Counted from the first letter of the stretch, positions 1-12,580 are shown. The stretch is DNA of 64,000 nt from Antilocapra americana (GCA_007570785.1 ML662449.1:17051601-17115600), one strand, 5' to 3'. Program-made: numbers and translations. The notes: generated from the letters alone by a model not told the origin.

Positions 1-1118
1 ATGAAACCTGACCTTTTCCAGTCCTGTGACCACTGTTGAACTTTCCAATTTTTCTAACATATTAACTGAAGCATTATGATAAAATGCTAATTTTTCTAGT
101 ATATTAACATAAAACAGCATCGCTTTTAAGGATTTGAAATAGCTCAGTGGGAATTCCATCATTAGTTTTGTCCTTAGTAATGTTTCCTATGACCCACTTG
201 ACTTCACACTCCAGGATGTCTGGCTCTAGGTGAGTGACCAAACTGTCAGGGTTATCTGGGTCATTAAGAACATTTTTGTATAGTTCTTCTGTGTATTAAT
301 CTCTTCTGCTTCTGTTAGACCCTTGCCATTTCTTTCCTTTATTGTGCCCATCTTTGCATCAAATGTTCCCTTGATATCTCCAATTTTCTTGAAGAAATCT
401 CTAGTTTCTCCCATTTTAATATTTTCCTATAATTCTTTTCATTGTTTGCTTAAGAAAGCTTTCTCATCTACCCTTGCATTTCCCTGGTACTCGGCATTCA
501 GTTGGGTATGTCTTTCCCTTTCTCCTTTGCCTTATGCTCCTCTTCTTTTATAAGCTATTCAGAAAGCCTCCTCAGACAACCACTTTGTCTCCTTGCATTT
601 TCTTCCCCCCTTGAAGATGGTTTTGGTCACTGCCTCCTGTACAATATTATGAACCTCTGTCCATAGTTCTTCAGGCACTCTATCAGATCTAATCTCTTAA
701 ATCTATTCATCACCTCCACTGTATAATAATAAGGGATTTAGGCCATACCTGAATGGCTTAGAAATTTTCCCTACTTTCTTCAACTTATGCCTGAATTTTT
801 CAATAAGGAGCTGATGATTTGAGTCACAATCAGTTCCAGGTCTTGTTTTTGCTGATTGTATAGAGCTTCTCCTTTTTCGGCTGCAAAAGATATAATCGAT
901 CTGATTTCAGTATTGACCCTCTGATGATTTCCATGTGTAGACTTGTCTCTTGTGTTGTTTGAAGAAGGTGTTTGCTATGACCAGTGCGTTCTCTTGTCAA
1001 AACTCTTTTAGCTTTTGCTATGCTTTATTTTGTAGTCCAGTCCAAACTTGCCTGTCACTACAGGTTTCTCCTTACTTCCTACTTTTCAATTCCAATTCCC
1101 TGTGAAAAAAAGGACATC

Positions 1119-1167
<49 letters not shown>

Positions 1168-1690
1168 TAATTCTAGAAGGTCTTTGAGTTCTGCATAGAA
1201 CCATTCAACTTCAGCTTCTTTGACATTAATGGTTGGACCATAGACTTAGATCACTGTGATGCTAAATGGTTTGCCTTGGAAAGGAACTGAGACCATTCTG
1301 TTGTTTTTGAGATTGCACCCAAGTCCTGCATTTCAGACTCTTTTGTTGACTGTAAGGGCTACTCCATTTCTTCTTAGGGATTATTGTCCACAGTGGTAGA
1401 CATAATGGTAATCTGAATTAAATTTGTCCATTCTCATCCATTTTAGTGTGCTGATTCCTTAAATGCTGATATTCACTCTTGCCATCACCTATTTGACAAC
1501 ATCCAATTGACCTTGATTTATGAACCTAGCATTCCACATTCCTATGCAATATTGTTCTTTAAAGCATCAGACTTTACTTTCACCATCAGACATATCCACA
1601 ACTGAATGATGTTTTCTCTTTGGCCCAGACATCATTCTTTCTAGAGCTGTTTCTCAGCTCTTCCCCAGTACCATATTGGACATGTATCAG
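1..1690 (-). mobile_element. BovB LINE fragment (endonuclease to early RT), degraded
   Basis: Reverse-strand BovB (RTE clade LINE, which encodes an APE-type endonuclease and a reverse transcriptase). The plus strand reads the antisense of the region from the early RT domain (left, running off the window edge) to the endonuclease end (right, stopping near the 'catattggacatg' motif). The frame is broken throughout by stops and indels. Two local oddities are visible: an imperfect tandem duplication around 48-118 with two copies of an 'aatttttctaacatattaac'-like unit, and a pure (TG)20 tract at 1121-1160 in the endonuclease part. The 3' tail lies outside the window. Family assignment is confident from long matches to the ruminant consensus. 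Confidence 0.93.
1121..1160. repeat. (TG)20 microsatellite
   Basis: Twenty uninterrupted TG units followed by an imperfect 'tatgtg'. They replace a T-rich stretch expected in the antisense BovB endonuclease region. Likely polymorphic in length. Confidence 0.97.
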
Positions 1691-2428
1691 TACAAAGCAT
1701 ATTGGGTTATAGAAAATGCCCTATAATAATGTATTACTTAAAAACATATTCAGAGCAAAGATGATGCATGGTTTATTACCATGTCAATGAACAACCAGTG
1801 TAATGATGATCAGTTATGAATATAATACACTAGATTGTTTAAAAATAAAATGGCTAAAATATTCAAGAAAAGAGATGATGAGATTGAGCATTTCTCTAAA
1901 GACCTATAATTAATCATGGAAAAAATATACTTGAAATTTCAGAAAGAAAAATATACAGTACTGGATTAAATAATTCAATACATATGTTTATCTGCCAATT
2001 GGACATTGCTGAGAAAAGTTTCAGTGAACTGAAAACTAATGTAAGATATATATAAACAGAAGTGTGAGGAAAAATACAGATGAAAGCAAAAGATCATAAG
2101 CAATATCTATATATATATATATATATGTAATAAGGTTTCACTTTTATATATGCAATTACATACATGCCACTTTTATATATAAAGTTGGGTATGCATGGAT
2201 TTTAAGTTTGAGTCCCAAAAGGAGAAAGAGGAGAGAAATGGACAGAACCATATTTGGAAAGAAAGAGGCTACAATTTTCTTGAAGTTGATGAAACATCAA
2301 TTATGATAAGTCTCAACTAAGATAAGCTCTAAAAAATTACAAGGCATATCACAGAATAGTGAAAAAAAGCATAGACAAGGAAAATCTGAATGTGATTATT
2401 GGACAAAGCAAATTTAACTCAATTGAAC
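1691..2428. other. AT-rich interval, no gene recognised
   Basis: No recognisable gene or young repeat. It contains a (TA)n tract at about 2107-2126 and is otherwise AT-rich sequence with frequent stops in all frames. It may hold old repeat remnants too diverged to identify by eye. Confidence 0.6.
2107..2126. repeat. (TA)n microsatellite
   Basis: About ten uninterrupted TA dinucleotides, ending in 'tgtaataag'. Confidence 0.9.
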
Positions 2429-3095
2429 TGAGGTAGATGTACCTGCTATGCAGAGTGAAGTAGCTCAGAAAGAGAAAAACAAATATCATATATTTACATA
2501 TGTACATGGAATCTGGGCTCAGTGGGTAAAGAATCCACCTGAAAAGCAAGAGATGCAGGTTCATTGTTTGGGTCAGGAAGATCCCCTGGAGGAGGGTATG
2601 GCAATCCACTCCAGTTTTCTTGCCTGGAGAATTCCATTCACAGAAGAACTTCTGAAAGCTAAACACTTATGGGCTATAGTCCATAGGATTTCAAAGAATC
2701 AGATATGACTGAAGTGACTAGAGCACACATGTATGCATATAGAATCTAGAAATATGGTACTGTTGAACCTGGCTGCAAGGTAATAATAGAAATGCAGACA
2801 TAGAGAATAGACTGTGGACACAGTGTGGGAAGGAAAGGGTGGACAAATTGAGTGAGGAGCATTGAAATATATGTATATATAATACCATATGTAAAGTACA
2901 TATGTAGTGGGAAGTTGCTATGTAACAAAGGGAGTTCAGCCTGGTTCTCTGTGAGGTCCTAGAGGGGTGGAATGTGGCGGGATGAAAGGAAGCTCAAGAG
3001 GGAGAGGATATATGTATACTTTTGGCTGATTCATGTTGTTGCACAGCAGAAATCAATACAACATTTTAAAGCAATTATCCTCCAAAAAAAAATGA
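2429..3095 (+). mobile_element. L1 3' end (ORF2 tail/3' UTR), split by a SINE
   Basis: Plus-strand 3' end of an artiodactyl L1. The motif 'gcagagtgaagtagctcagaaag' and the terminal part with 'gctgattcatgttgttgcac', ending in an A-run at about 3085, match the L1 3' UTR. The element is severely 5'-truncated. A Bov-tA-like SINE at about 2515-2735 separates the 'acatatgtacatggaatct' segment from its continuation 'agaatctagaaatatgg'. A small plus-strand ORF across the junction is an L1/SINE chimera, not a gene. Confidence 0.8.
2515..2735 (+). mobile_element. Bov-tA SINE inside L1 3' UTR
   Basis: tRNA-derived head ('cagtgggtaaagaatccacc') followed by the Bov-A body ('ggcaatccactccag', 'gcctggagaattcc') and a tail resembling the BovB 3' end ('gatatgactgaagtgact'). 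It interrupts the L1 3' UTR on both sides, so it is younger than that L1 copy. Confidence 0.85.
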
Positions 3096-3490
3096 AAAGA
3101 CCTTATTTTCAATAGTGCAACCATAAGGATGACAATCAACTTTTCAAATGAAATCAGCAAAGATCAGTGATTCACTGTGCTAGAAGTCAAATATATAATA
3201 ATTTAGTTATGTAAATAATACTATATTAACTCTGTGAAGACTAAGGATAAAGAAGGTATAATTTACTGATATGAAGAATGATATAGATAAAAATTATAAA
3301 TTTTAATGATATTATTAAACATTTCAATTAATAAAAATAAAATGAAGACTCTTAATAGTCTTATATTTCATTAGAAAGTTAAATCTACAACTGAAAATCT
3401 TTCCATAAGGAAAACTTGAGATCAAATGTGGTTATCTGGTGAATGAATCTTCCGAAACAGATAAGGAAGAGATAATGCTATTACATGTAT
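3096..3490. other. AT-rich interval, nothing recognised
   Basis: Single-copy-looking AT-rich DNA between two L1 fragments. I see no coding frame, RNA gene or repeat family in it. Confidence 0.6.
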
Positions 3491-4325
3491 TTTGTTTTAT
3501 TTTTTTATTATTTATTTTTAATTTTTATTTTGTGTTGTAATATGGTTGACTTAAAATGCTATATTAGTTTCCAATGTACAGCAAAGCGATTCAGGTATAC
3601 ATAAACATATATCTATTCATTTACTGATTATTTTCCCATTTAAGTTATGACAGAATATGGAGTAGAGTTCCTTGTGCTTTACTGTAGGTGTTTGTTGATT
3701 ATTTATTTATAGTAGTATATACATGTCAATCCTAAACTCTGAATTTACTCCCCTTGCATTTCCTCTTTGGTAACCATAAGTGTGTTTCTAAGTCTGTGAG
3801 TCTGTTTTATAAATAAGTTCATTTGTGTTTCTTTTTAGATTCCATATAGAAATGATATCTTTGATATTTGTCTTGGTATGATTTCATTTAATATGATAAT
3901 TTCTAGGTCCATGTATGTTGCTGCAAATGATGTTATTACATTCTTTGTATGGCTTAGTAATATTCCATTTATATATGCCTCACATTTTTATGCATTCATC
4001 TGTCGATGGACATTTAGATTGCTTCTGTTTCTAAGCTAATATAAATAGCCTGAGGGTGCACGTATGTTTTAGAATTATGGTTTTTTACAGATATATGCCC
4101 AGGAGTGGAACTGTTGGATCATATCATAGCTCTGTTTTTAGTCTTTTAAGGAAACGCCATTCTGTTCTCCATAGTGGACACTACATATCTCTTAAAGGAA
4201 AATATTGGCAGAATATTTTCTGGTGTAATAACAGTAATACTTTTATGATTGACCTTTTAGAGTGACGCAAATTTTAAAAAATGGGAGTTAATTAAACTTA
4301 AAACCTTTCACACAGCAAATGTTTT
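3491..4325 (-). mobile_element. L1 with inverted 5' segment (twin-priming structure)
   Basis: Positions 3491-4190 are antisense L1: a T-rich start (poly-A side), 3' UTR, then the ORF2 C-terminus (antisense of a YDPTVPLLG-like motif near 4090-4125). Positions 4190-4325 switch to sense L1 ORF2 ('aaaatgggagttaattaaac', 'cacacagcaaatg'), which normally lies several hundred bases upstream of the antisense part. Read on the minus strand the order is inverted upstream segment, then sense 3' segment, then poly-A. That is the arrangement produced when both target-site nicks prime reverse transcription. About 0.35 kb of L1 appears to be missing at the inversion breakpoint. Confidence 0.75.
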
Positions 4326-4956
4326 TGTTTAAAGACAGATTATCATTAATTTTACATTTTTAACAGTTATTAAAATACCAACACTGCATAGGACATAAAG
4401 GATGGTGCAATATAATTCAACATAATCTACCTAAAAAATGGAAACATTGTGATGATTTACTAAGGTGTCAGTAGAATGATAAATCCTTTGAGACCTGCAT
4501 CCCTCTCCTCACCATGTATTCTGGATATAATGATTATTGGCTCTTCCTTAAAGAGTATCCAGTAAAATTGTTCATATCTGTAATATAAGTAGTGCTGCAC
4601 TAACAGCAGTGATAATTAGTTCCTAGGTTATACTGATATTTAGTATAATAAAAACTACACATTTACTGTGATAAAATGCTTATGGGCATTAACCATTATT
4701 ATTGTTATGATTTCCTGTGACTTAATACTAGAGGATAAAACACTTTAAACCTCTTCCTAATCTGAAAAAATAATTTATGCATCTTTTCCAGAATTTTATC
4801 TTGTTAACTATCATGAATGCCTATTCAATTACCATAGCAGAAGCCTGATGAAAATTCCTACTCTGTATTTATTTTGAAATTTGTGCTTCTCTTTGGAAGA
4901 TAATTGGTTAGATTTCTGCTTGTGTTTTACATCAAGAGCCAATAAATAAAATGCAA
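4326..4956. other. AT-rich interval, nothing recognised
   Basis: No gene or repeat recognised. Stops are frequent in every frame. Confidence 0.6.
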
Positions 4957-5150
4957 GGGTTAATAGCACAGGCTGTGAACCAAACCACCCAGTGTCATAA
5001 CCTGTCTTCTCCACTTTCAACTGTCTGACATTAGGCAGCATCTCTCTGGGAGTCAATTCATCACTTATAACATCGAGATGAAAATAATTGTATCTATTTC
5101 ACTAGGACTAAACAACCTCACACATGTAAATAGCCTTGAATGGGATACCA
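4957..5150 (+). mobile_element. MIR SINE, ancient
   Basis: Diverged mammalian-wide interspersed repeat (tRNA-derived CORE-SINE). It shows the order 'gttaatagcacaggctgtg', then 'cattaggcagcatctctctg', then 'gagatgaaaataattgtatc', as in the MIR consensus. The high divergence fits an insertion older than the ruminants. A short minus-strand ORF across it is not a gene. Confidence 0.7.
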
Positions 5151-5429
5151 AACAACTACTATTATTTGCTCTCTTAGAGCTGCTTTTCTTTTTTTGATAC
5201 TTCTACTAATTTTATCCCATCTACTCTATTATTGAGTAAATTACTCAATTCTTAATCTTTTTAAGAAAATGGCATGCTTTATTATTTTCCAGAAATAGTA
5301 GAGCTTTTTCCATCATAGATGACACCTATTCTCACTGTGCCGTTTTGAACTGGATGCCACAAATAGAAAGTCTTACAGTGCCTTGAACTTCCCCTTGTAT
5401 GTACTCATATCAGTTTGTGCATTAGCTTT

Positions 5430-5562
5430 TCACCCAAATTTGCTACATAAAATGGCAGGAATCATGTCTGTCATCTTCTCTAGCCCATGTTCAAGAAAGA
5501 ATCTGGTATATAGTAAGCACTCAAAACAAATGAGCTAAATAAGTTAATTAACATATTGAAGA
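5430..5562 (+). mobile_element. L2 LINE 3' end
   Basis: 'ggcaggaatcatgtctgtc' followed by 'ggtatatagtaagcactca' matches the 3' terminal part of L2. Heavily diverged; the upstream part from about 5330 may also belong to it. Confidence 0.6.
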
Positions 5563-6992
5563 ATAAGAGAGCAAAGATTTACACTATCAACCAGAAATTG
5601 TGTCTGGAGGAATGACAGTACAGCACAATATTTCTGTGATGCTAGGCATTAGACACCTTTCAGTGGAGAAAAAAAGAAATACTTTGGAACACCATGGCAT
5701 TTAATTATAATCATCATTTTATTGATTTTACTTAACTGGCTTATAATTTAGCTTCTTTATCTTTCTTTTTCAGATGAAACTTTTAAGGCTCAAAGTAATC
5801 TGTAGTGGTGGATGATTAAACCTACTCATGCCTGTTGCCCACAGTGATGAGCCCAGTTAAAGTAATCTGCCTGGGTTTTCAAGGCATCTCCAAATGGTCT
5901 CATCTCTGTCTTATGTCAGAATATGTCCTAATGTGCTATTGACTGTGGAAGTAATGGCCACCCAAATAAAACAATCAAAGGCCATTTTTTTAAAGCTTGC
6001 TAAATCAAAGAAACCAACCTCCACTAACTAAATTTGGCAGAGACTCAAGACAGTGAGAAGAATGGTACGGCTTTATAGTGAAAAAAGGAAGATGTTGATT
6101 ATGCTCTAATTAGAGACTGTTGGCAAGGGAGTGCTATAATGGGCTAACTGGATGTGGAGTATTAAATGTGATAGGTTAGGAGCGCATATTTGGCTTTCTT
6201 CTGTAGATCTTATATTGGAGGCAGTGCAAAAACTAGGAAGGCTTTCAGTTATTAATCAAGTCCTAGATGTTTGTGGATAATATGTATAGAAGTTATCATT
6301 TGTTTTTTCAGAGTGATTAGCCTAGATAATTAGGCTTCCTGAGCTGATTGCTGCAGGTTGTGAGGCAGACTTCTTATTTTTACATCTTGTCTGGCCATGG
6401 ACAATTACATGCCTTGTCTGGTCATTTGTGCATCCTATCTCTCATTATGTACATCAGAAAAAAGCAGATGATAAATATGAATGATCAGAACATAGCACTA
6501 GATTTTTTAACAAATGTGAAGAATAATGTGAAAGATATAAACAATCAATAGCAATGTAAAATGATATATTTATATGATGACCAAAGAATATCGCAAAGAT
6601 GTGCCTCTATATAATACAATAAATCAATGAATGTTCTAAGAGGTTAAAAGAAAGTGGCTTCCAGTTGTAAAAATTACAGAACTTAGAAAGGTGGACTACC
6701 AGGAGGAAAGCAAGTTGAATTATTCCGTTAATCAGGGGCATGAACAAAACCATAGCCTTGGTGAATTGAAACACATATAATAGGATTTGGGGTACTAGGA
6801 TATGAAAAAGCCATTATTGTAACAAGTAGTTGCAGAATGTTTAAAAGGTAACTGTAACATGATGGTGATATGTGAAACAGGTGTGAAAATTAGGGGCAAT
6901 GAAAGAAATCAATGGTTAGAGATGAATAATCACAATCCAGGGGCTTCATGTGGTCAATTACAGAATGTGTCTTCTGATAAATGACAGAGAAG
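5563..6992. other. Single-copy-looking DNA, no gene recognised
   Basis: About 1.4 kb with no identifiable repeat, RNA gene or convincing coding frame. The plus-strand 67-codon frame at 6348-6551 has no recognisable domain and looks like chance. Confidence 0.55.
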
Positions 6993-7305
6993 GTGTTGTT
7001 ATTCCATCCCTAAGTCATGCCCAACTCTCCATAGCCCCATGAACTACAGCAGACCAGGCTCCTCTGTCCTCTCCTATCTCCCAGAGTTTGCTCAAATTCA
7101 TGTCCATTGAGTTGGTGATACTATCTAACCATCTGATCCTCTGCCATCCCCTTCTCTTTTTGCCTTCAGTGTTTCCCAGTCAGTCTGAGAGTCTTTTCCA
7201 GTGAGTCAGCACTTCACATCAGGTGGTCAGCTTCTGTGGAGCTTCAGCTTCAGTGACAGTCTTTCCAGTGAAAATTCAGGATTGACTTCCTGTAGGACTG
7301 AATCC
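6993..7305 (-). mobile_element. BovB 3' end fragment
   Basis: Antisense of the last 0.3 kb of BovB: 'ccatgaactacagcagacc', 'ctcccagagtttgctcaa', 'gagtcttttccagtgagtca'. 5'-truncated, and diverged by scattered substitutions and a small insertion. Confidence 0.88.
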
Positions 7306-10106
7306 CAATAAATGAGAGGTAGAGGCTTCTGAAATACTGCAAAGTTATATTTGGATTGGAAACTGGCAAAGTCTAGCCTCTGGATTGAAAAATCAGCAGC
7401 AACTCAGCTTTGGTAAGATGTGGCAGCTCTGACAAGAGTGAGGTAGGGCAATTAAACTCGAGTTGAGAATTCAATATAGTGACCTCAGGAGCAGCAGCTT
7501 TCAACAATGATGATTCCTTTGTGGATAGAGGCAACGTCCCATATTTGACATATCAACATGGTGGCAATTTTCCTGTCTGAAATGGCAGCATTTTCTCGGG
7601 TCTATGCTTACTCAAAGGTTTCAGAGTCTTTAGAATTTGCATGATTTCTGTCAACTCCTGTAGAAATCTCAACTACCATATCATCTCAGTGTAATTTTCT
7701 CAAAATTGGCCAATCAAGGAAGGCTTGGTTACCAGAGGAACTATTAGAAAATTAATTCAGAATCCCATAGACTTGCACTGTGGAATCACTCTAGGTCATG
7801 TGGCCAGATGTCTAAACTTCAGTTTGGGGTAATGTTTATGAGTCTATAAGGAAAATGTGTTAAGAACATGTCAAGTTGGTATTGTCCATAATATATAGAG
7901 ATACTGATGGAGTCATAGTTCTCAAAACCATCAGTAGTCTTGTGTACTGAGTATTTAAAAGTATGAGAATTCAATTTGATCATTTAAATATTTGGTAAAT
8001 AGCTCTTTGGGAAGTATAGAACTAGCCATTGAAGACAGGATGCTTGAAAAAGAAATACAGCTCATTCCCTCCTGGAAATAAAAATCCACAAGAGTGCCAT
8101 TATGTTTGTTAATAAAAGAAAATAAAAAATCAGAGTTAATATAGAATGATTAAAAAGTAAAATTTAACTTAAAAAAGCATAAACAACACAGCTGCACAAA
8201 TTATACATATTGAAATTTAATTCTATAAATTGCTTATCATTGAACATATATCTCCATCAATAGACATACAGCATATGTGTATATATGTCTGTGTATGTCT
8301 GTCTAATATTACATACAATTTAAAAATCAATAAAAATGGAAATTTATGATTTTAAGCATTTCTGTTACAACAAATGCTGAAAATTCAATAAATTTTAAAA
8401 GAAGCTAGAAAATATTGAATAAACTGAACATAGGTAAGGCTCAATGTCCCCCCTTGTTGATTCTTCAGTTTCTTTTTTCACTACAAAAGATTCAAACAAA
8501 GGAACCCACTTCAAGAATGTAGGAAGTTTATTTATATTTTCCTAATCTAATATGCTTTGCCAAATAGATGACAGCTTTCCTATTTATTACCAATATCATA
8601 AGAAAGGTAATATCTTATGATAAAAAGAACTCAATTTCAAAATCTGGCTTGGCCACCAACTAACCTTTTGCCTGTGAGTGAGCCACAATTTTTCTGCCTC
8701 CTAATATAATGAGAAGCTATGTTATAACATTTCCATGTTTCTGTGACTCTAGAGAGCAGCCAACATTACTTCATTATTTATATGGATCACTATTTATATG
8801 CATGAAAGATACAGGCATTATCCAGGGGAATAGACAAGAAAAAATGCATATATTATTTTAAAAAATCTTTAAAAATGCCAGAACTCAATGATTCTATGTG
8901 GTTGAAGAACTTATCAGGATGAGAAGAAAGCACAACAAAATGTTATATTCAAATATGTTGCAAAATAAGCTTGTGTTGTTACATCTCATTACTCCTTTCC
9001 TCTTTTGTTCTAACCAGAAATCAATAGGCCGTAGTCATGGTAAATATAACCATTACTTAAAAGTGAGACTGGATATGTACAACATTGAGGGGAATGGCAA
9101 ACAAAATTATTTGCAAGCAGTTAATGTCAGGGCTGAATTTTAAACCAGTGTTTCCAAAAATTCTATAACTCTAAGGAAGTATTTTTTGCATAATGTAAAG
9201 CTTGAGGAAAATAAGAAAAGCTTCTTTTCCTAAAGTTAGAAATGATATTTTATGTGAATGCCCGATTTCCAAAGGGACTCTGAGAACAGAATTGTGCACT
9301 TTGTGTCTTTTCTTTTTGCTTGAAATCACATTAAATAAACATACATCAAATCTGAATAAGAACAGTAAACAGCAATCGTTTCCATATCTTTCTCCTGAGG
9401 CTAAAACAGAAAACAGAATAAATTAACAATCAACAAATCATAACAAGGTCTTAAATTTTTATATTGCTTTGGGGAAATAATGAACTTTTGTCTTTGAGTT
9501 TTTAATGACAAGAAATTATTTCTTAATAATGAATTGATATATCAAATCTTTGAAAGAGTTTTAAGTTATTGTTAATAGCTGTTTAGCAGTAAAACTGCCA
9601 CATGGCACAACATTGAAATCTAAATTAATTTTTCCCAGGAGCTGAACAACTGATTAATAAAACATAACATTATTTCCTACTGTCTTAGATTCACTGGAAA
9701 TTTTTGATCTTTTGAAGTCATTCATGGTAAGTTGTATGGTGTCAGTAACATACAGCATGCTAAATGTGTATTCATACACAAATATATGTGTTATGCAGAT
9801 ATAAACATATCCATATACACACAAATATTAAATATACCAACACATATAAATATGCATGTTTGCATACAGAATGAAGAATGATGAGAGCTAGGTAACTTGA
9901 TCAAAACCATAGAATCACAATGATATTTCATTTTTGCCTTTTTCCACAATAATACACCCCAAATCACTCTATAGACTCATCTATTTTTTGTAATTACATA
10001 TTAAAATACAAAAACCAGTATACTTAAAATGTATGAAAATTATTTTATAATGCAAGATTGGAATACATTTTGATTTTGAGATAAATGTAAACTATGAAGC
10101 AGTTCA
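7306..10106. other. 2.8 kb repeat-poor interval
   Basis: The longest stretch in the first third without a young repeat. At about 8620-8745 the string 'ggcttggccaccaactaacc' resembles a MIR core, but weakly. Two plus-strand frames (8898-9143, 81 codons; 9202-9426, 74 codons) lie close together but share no recognisable domain. AT-rich simple sequence with TATA/CACA character lies at 9770-9860. No promoter, splice context or RNA gene is evident. Confidence 0.55.
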
Positions 10107-11685
10107 TTGTTGTTCAGTCACTCAGTCATGTCTGACTCTGCAACCCCGTGGACTGCAGCAGGTCAGGTTTCCCTGTCCATCACCATCTCCCAGAGTTTGC
10201 TCAGACTCAAGTCTTTTGAGGTGGTGATGCCATCCAGCCATCTCATCCTCTGTCATCCCTTTCTCTTCCTTCCTTCAAACTTTACTTCTTTCCCACCATC
10301 AGAATCTTTTCCAATGAGTCAACTCTTCACATCAGATGAAAAGGATTGGAGCTTTAGCATTAGCATCAGTCCTTACAATGAATATTCAGGATTGATTTCC
10401 TTTAGGTTTGACTAGTTTGATCTCCTTGCTGTCCAGGGGAGTCTCAAGAGTCTTCTTCAACACCACAGTTCAAAGGCATCAATTCTTCAACTCTCAGTTT
10501 TCTTAATGGGCCAACTCTCATATCCATACAGGACAACTGAAAACACCATAGCTTTGACTATATAAATCTTTGCCAGCTAAGTAGTATCTCTGCTTTTTAA
10601 CACGCTGTCTAGGTTTGTCATGGTTTTTCTTCCAAGGAACAAGTGTCTTTTCATTTCATGACTGCAATAATTGTCCGATGTGACTTTGGAGCCCAAGAAT
10701 ATAAAGTCTCTCACTGTTTCCATTGTTTCCCAATCTATTTGCCATGGAATGAGGGGACAAGATGCCATGATTTTACTTTTTTTGAATGTTGAGTTTTAAG
10801 TCAGCTTTTTCACTCTCCTCTTTCACCTTCATTAAGAAGTTCTTCAGTTCCTCTTCCCTTTCTGCCATAAGGATGAAAGGCCATCTGCATATTTGTGGTT
10901 ATTGATATTTCTCCCAGCAATCTTTGATTCCATCTTGTGCTTCATCCAGCCCAACATTTCTCATGATGTACCCTGCATATAAGTTAAATAAGCAGTATGA
11001 CAATATACAGCCTTGATGTAAATTTCCGAATTTGGGACCAGTCTTTTGTTCCATGTCAGGTTCTGACTGTTGCTTTTTGAACTGCATACAGGTTCTTCAA
11101 GAGGTATGTCAGGTGGTCTGGTATTCCCATCTCTTGAAGAATTTTCCACAGTTTTCTGTGATTCATACAGCCAAAGGCTTTAGCATAGTCAATTAAGCAG
11201 AAATTGTTTTTCTATAATTCTCTTGCTTTCTCTGTGATCCAATGGATGCTGACAATTTGATCTCTGGTTCCTCTGCCTTTTCTAAATCCAGCTTGAACGC
11301 CTGGAAGTTCTTGGCTCAAGTACTGTTGAAGCCTAGGTTGAAGGATTTTGAACATTTCCTTGCTAGCATGTGAAATGAGTACAATTGTGCAATAGTTTGA
11401 ACATTCTTTGGCATTACCCTTCTTTGGGATTTGGGTGAAACCTGACCTTTTCCAGTCCTGTGACCACTGATAACTTTTCTAAATTTGCTAGCATATTGAA
11501 TACAGCATTTTAACACCATCATCTTTTAGGGTTTGAAATAGCTCAGCTGGTGTTCCACCACCTCCATTAGCTTTGTCCTTGGTAATGCTTCCTAAGGCCC
11601 ACTTGATTTTGCCTTCCAGGATATCTGGCTCTAGGTGAGTGATCACACCACCATGGTTATCTGGGTCATTAAGATCTTTTTTGTT
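10107..11685 (-). mobile_element. BovB LINE, 5'-truncated (about 1.6 kb)
   Basis: Antisense BovB from its 3' end ('cactcagtcatgtctgact' at the left) through the C-terminal region and RT to a truncation near 11685 ('gggtcattaagatctttttt'). The antisense of the RT YADD region falls near 10870-10890 but is damaged ('ccatctgcatatttgtgg'). Frames are repeatedly broken; only 60-70-codon pieces remain. It forms an inverted pair with the plus-strand BovB beginning 0.9 kb downstream. Confidence 0.93.
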
Positions 11686-12485
11686 ACTATTAATTTTTAA
11701 GTGAATTTATATTTTACCAGAAGGTATGACACTAGATTACTTCTACTGGAAGGGGGCTCTTCCATTATTCTATATGTTAAGGCCTGACCATAGAGTTAGC
11801 CATAATCCTCCAGCTGATTCTCTTGAGAATATATCATGAGAGTAAAGAATAATGTGAATATTTGATACTTTGAGTGAAAATGTATCCATGAATATGCTGG
11901 AGAAGGTAATGAAGATGATGGTTTCCACAAAAAGTCCTATTTTATTGCAGCCATTCTGGGTAAGGAGGACCCATGGAGAATGGAAACGACCACTGCAAGT
12001 AAGTGTTGTAAAAGTCTGCCATGTGTAGTTCCAATAGAAAGAGACAGGGAAACATATGAATAGACAGAATATCAAGAGACAAGGGCCTTTCCTGATGAAG
12101 AAGAGAATCTTCAGAACAAGGCACTCTCTCTGTGGCACTGGTATTATCCAAGATAGAGAGAAAGCCCCGATTGATTAAGACAGAATTAGTTTCCCAATTC
12201 AGGCATTTATGATTTGAGACAGATTTAATTTGATTTAGACAAATAAAATTCAATTGAAACAAATCAACTGTGGAGAATTTCATGCCAGTTACACCAGGAG
12301 AATGAAATTTTGACAGAAGGTTTTCCTGTATTTATTAAGATTTCATACAGTCTAAAAATCTGCAGGTATAATTGCTCTAATTTCCTGAACACCTGCTTTG
12401 TGCTGGCTGATACACACATACCTGCAACTCTCACCCTTCTTAAAATATGGGAGACAACATGGCTATACTAAGTTTTAGAGAGAGT
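11686..12485. other. Spacer between inverted BovB copies
   Basis: AT-rich sequence with two overlapping minus-strand frames (11770-12138, 122 codons; 11942-12283, 113 codons) in different phases. Neither shows a recognisable domain. The first is rich in hydrophobic residues, which antisense AT-rich DNA often gives by chance. I do not call a gene here. Confidence 0.5.
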
Positions 12486-12580
12486 TTTGGTTATCTACTG
12501 CTTTATAATGAATCTCCCCAAAACTCTTTGGCTTAAAAAAGTAAGAGACACTTTATTCTTTCTATTGAAATATGTGATTT
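12486..12580 (+). mobile_element. Fragment of an ancient mammalian repeat, family uncertain
   Basis: 'ggttatctactgctttataa' followed by 'ccccaaaactctttggctt' matches a common old mammalian repeat that also occurs at 20465-20800. I cannot place the family with confidence. It is cut off by the BovB insertion on its right. Confidence 0.5.

Noticed and set aside
984..1187. Plus-strand 67-codon frame with a (VC)n run
   Set aside because: It is the translation of the (TG)20 tract in antisense BovB; not a protein gene.
2448..2708. 86-codon plus frame
   Set aside because: Crosses an L1/SINE junction and contains only repeat-derived sequence.
10107..10415. Plus-strand 102-codon frame starting [11 protein letters not shown]
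   Set aside because: Antisense reading of the BovB 3' end. The same pattern appears at other minus BovB copies (e.g. 27925-28374, 35521-35781, 55294-55494), so it reflects the repeat and not selection.
11770..12283. Two overlapping hydrophobic minus-strand frames, considered as a chemoreceptor-type pseudogene
   Set aside because: No conserved receptor motif could be identified and the frames are in different phases. Hydrophobic content is expected from AT-rich DNA.
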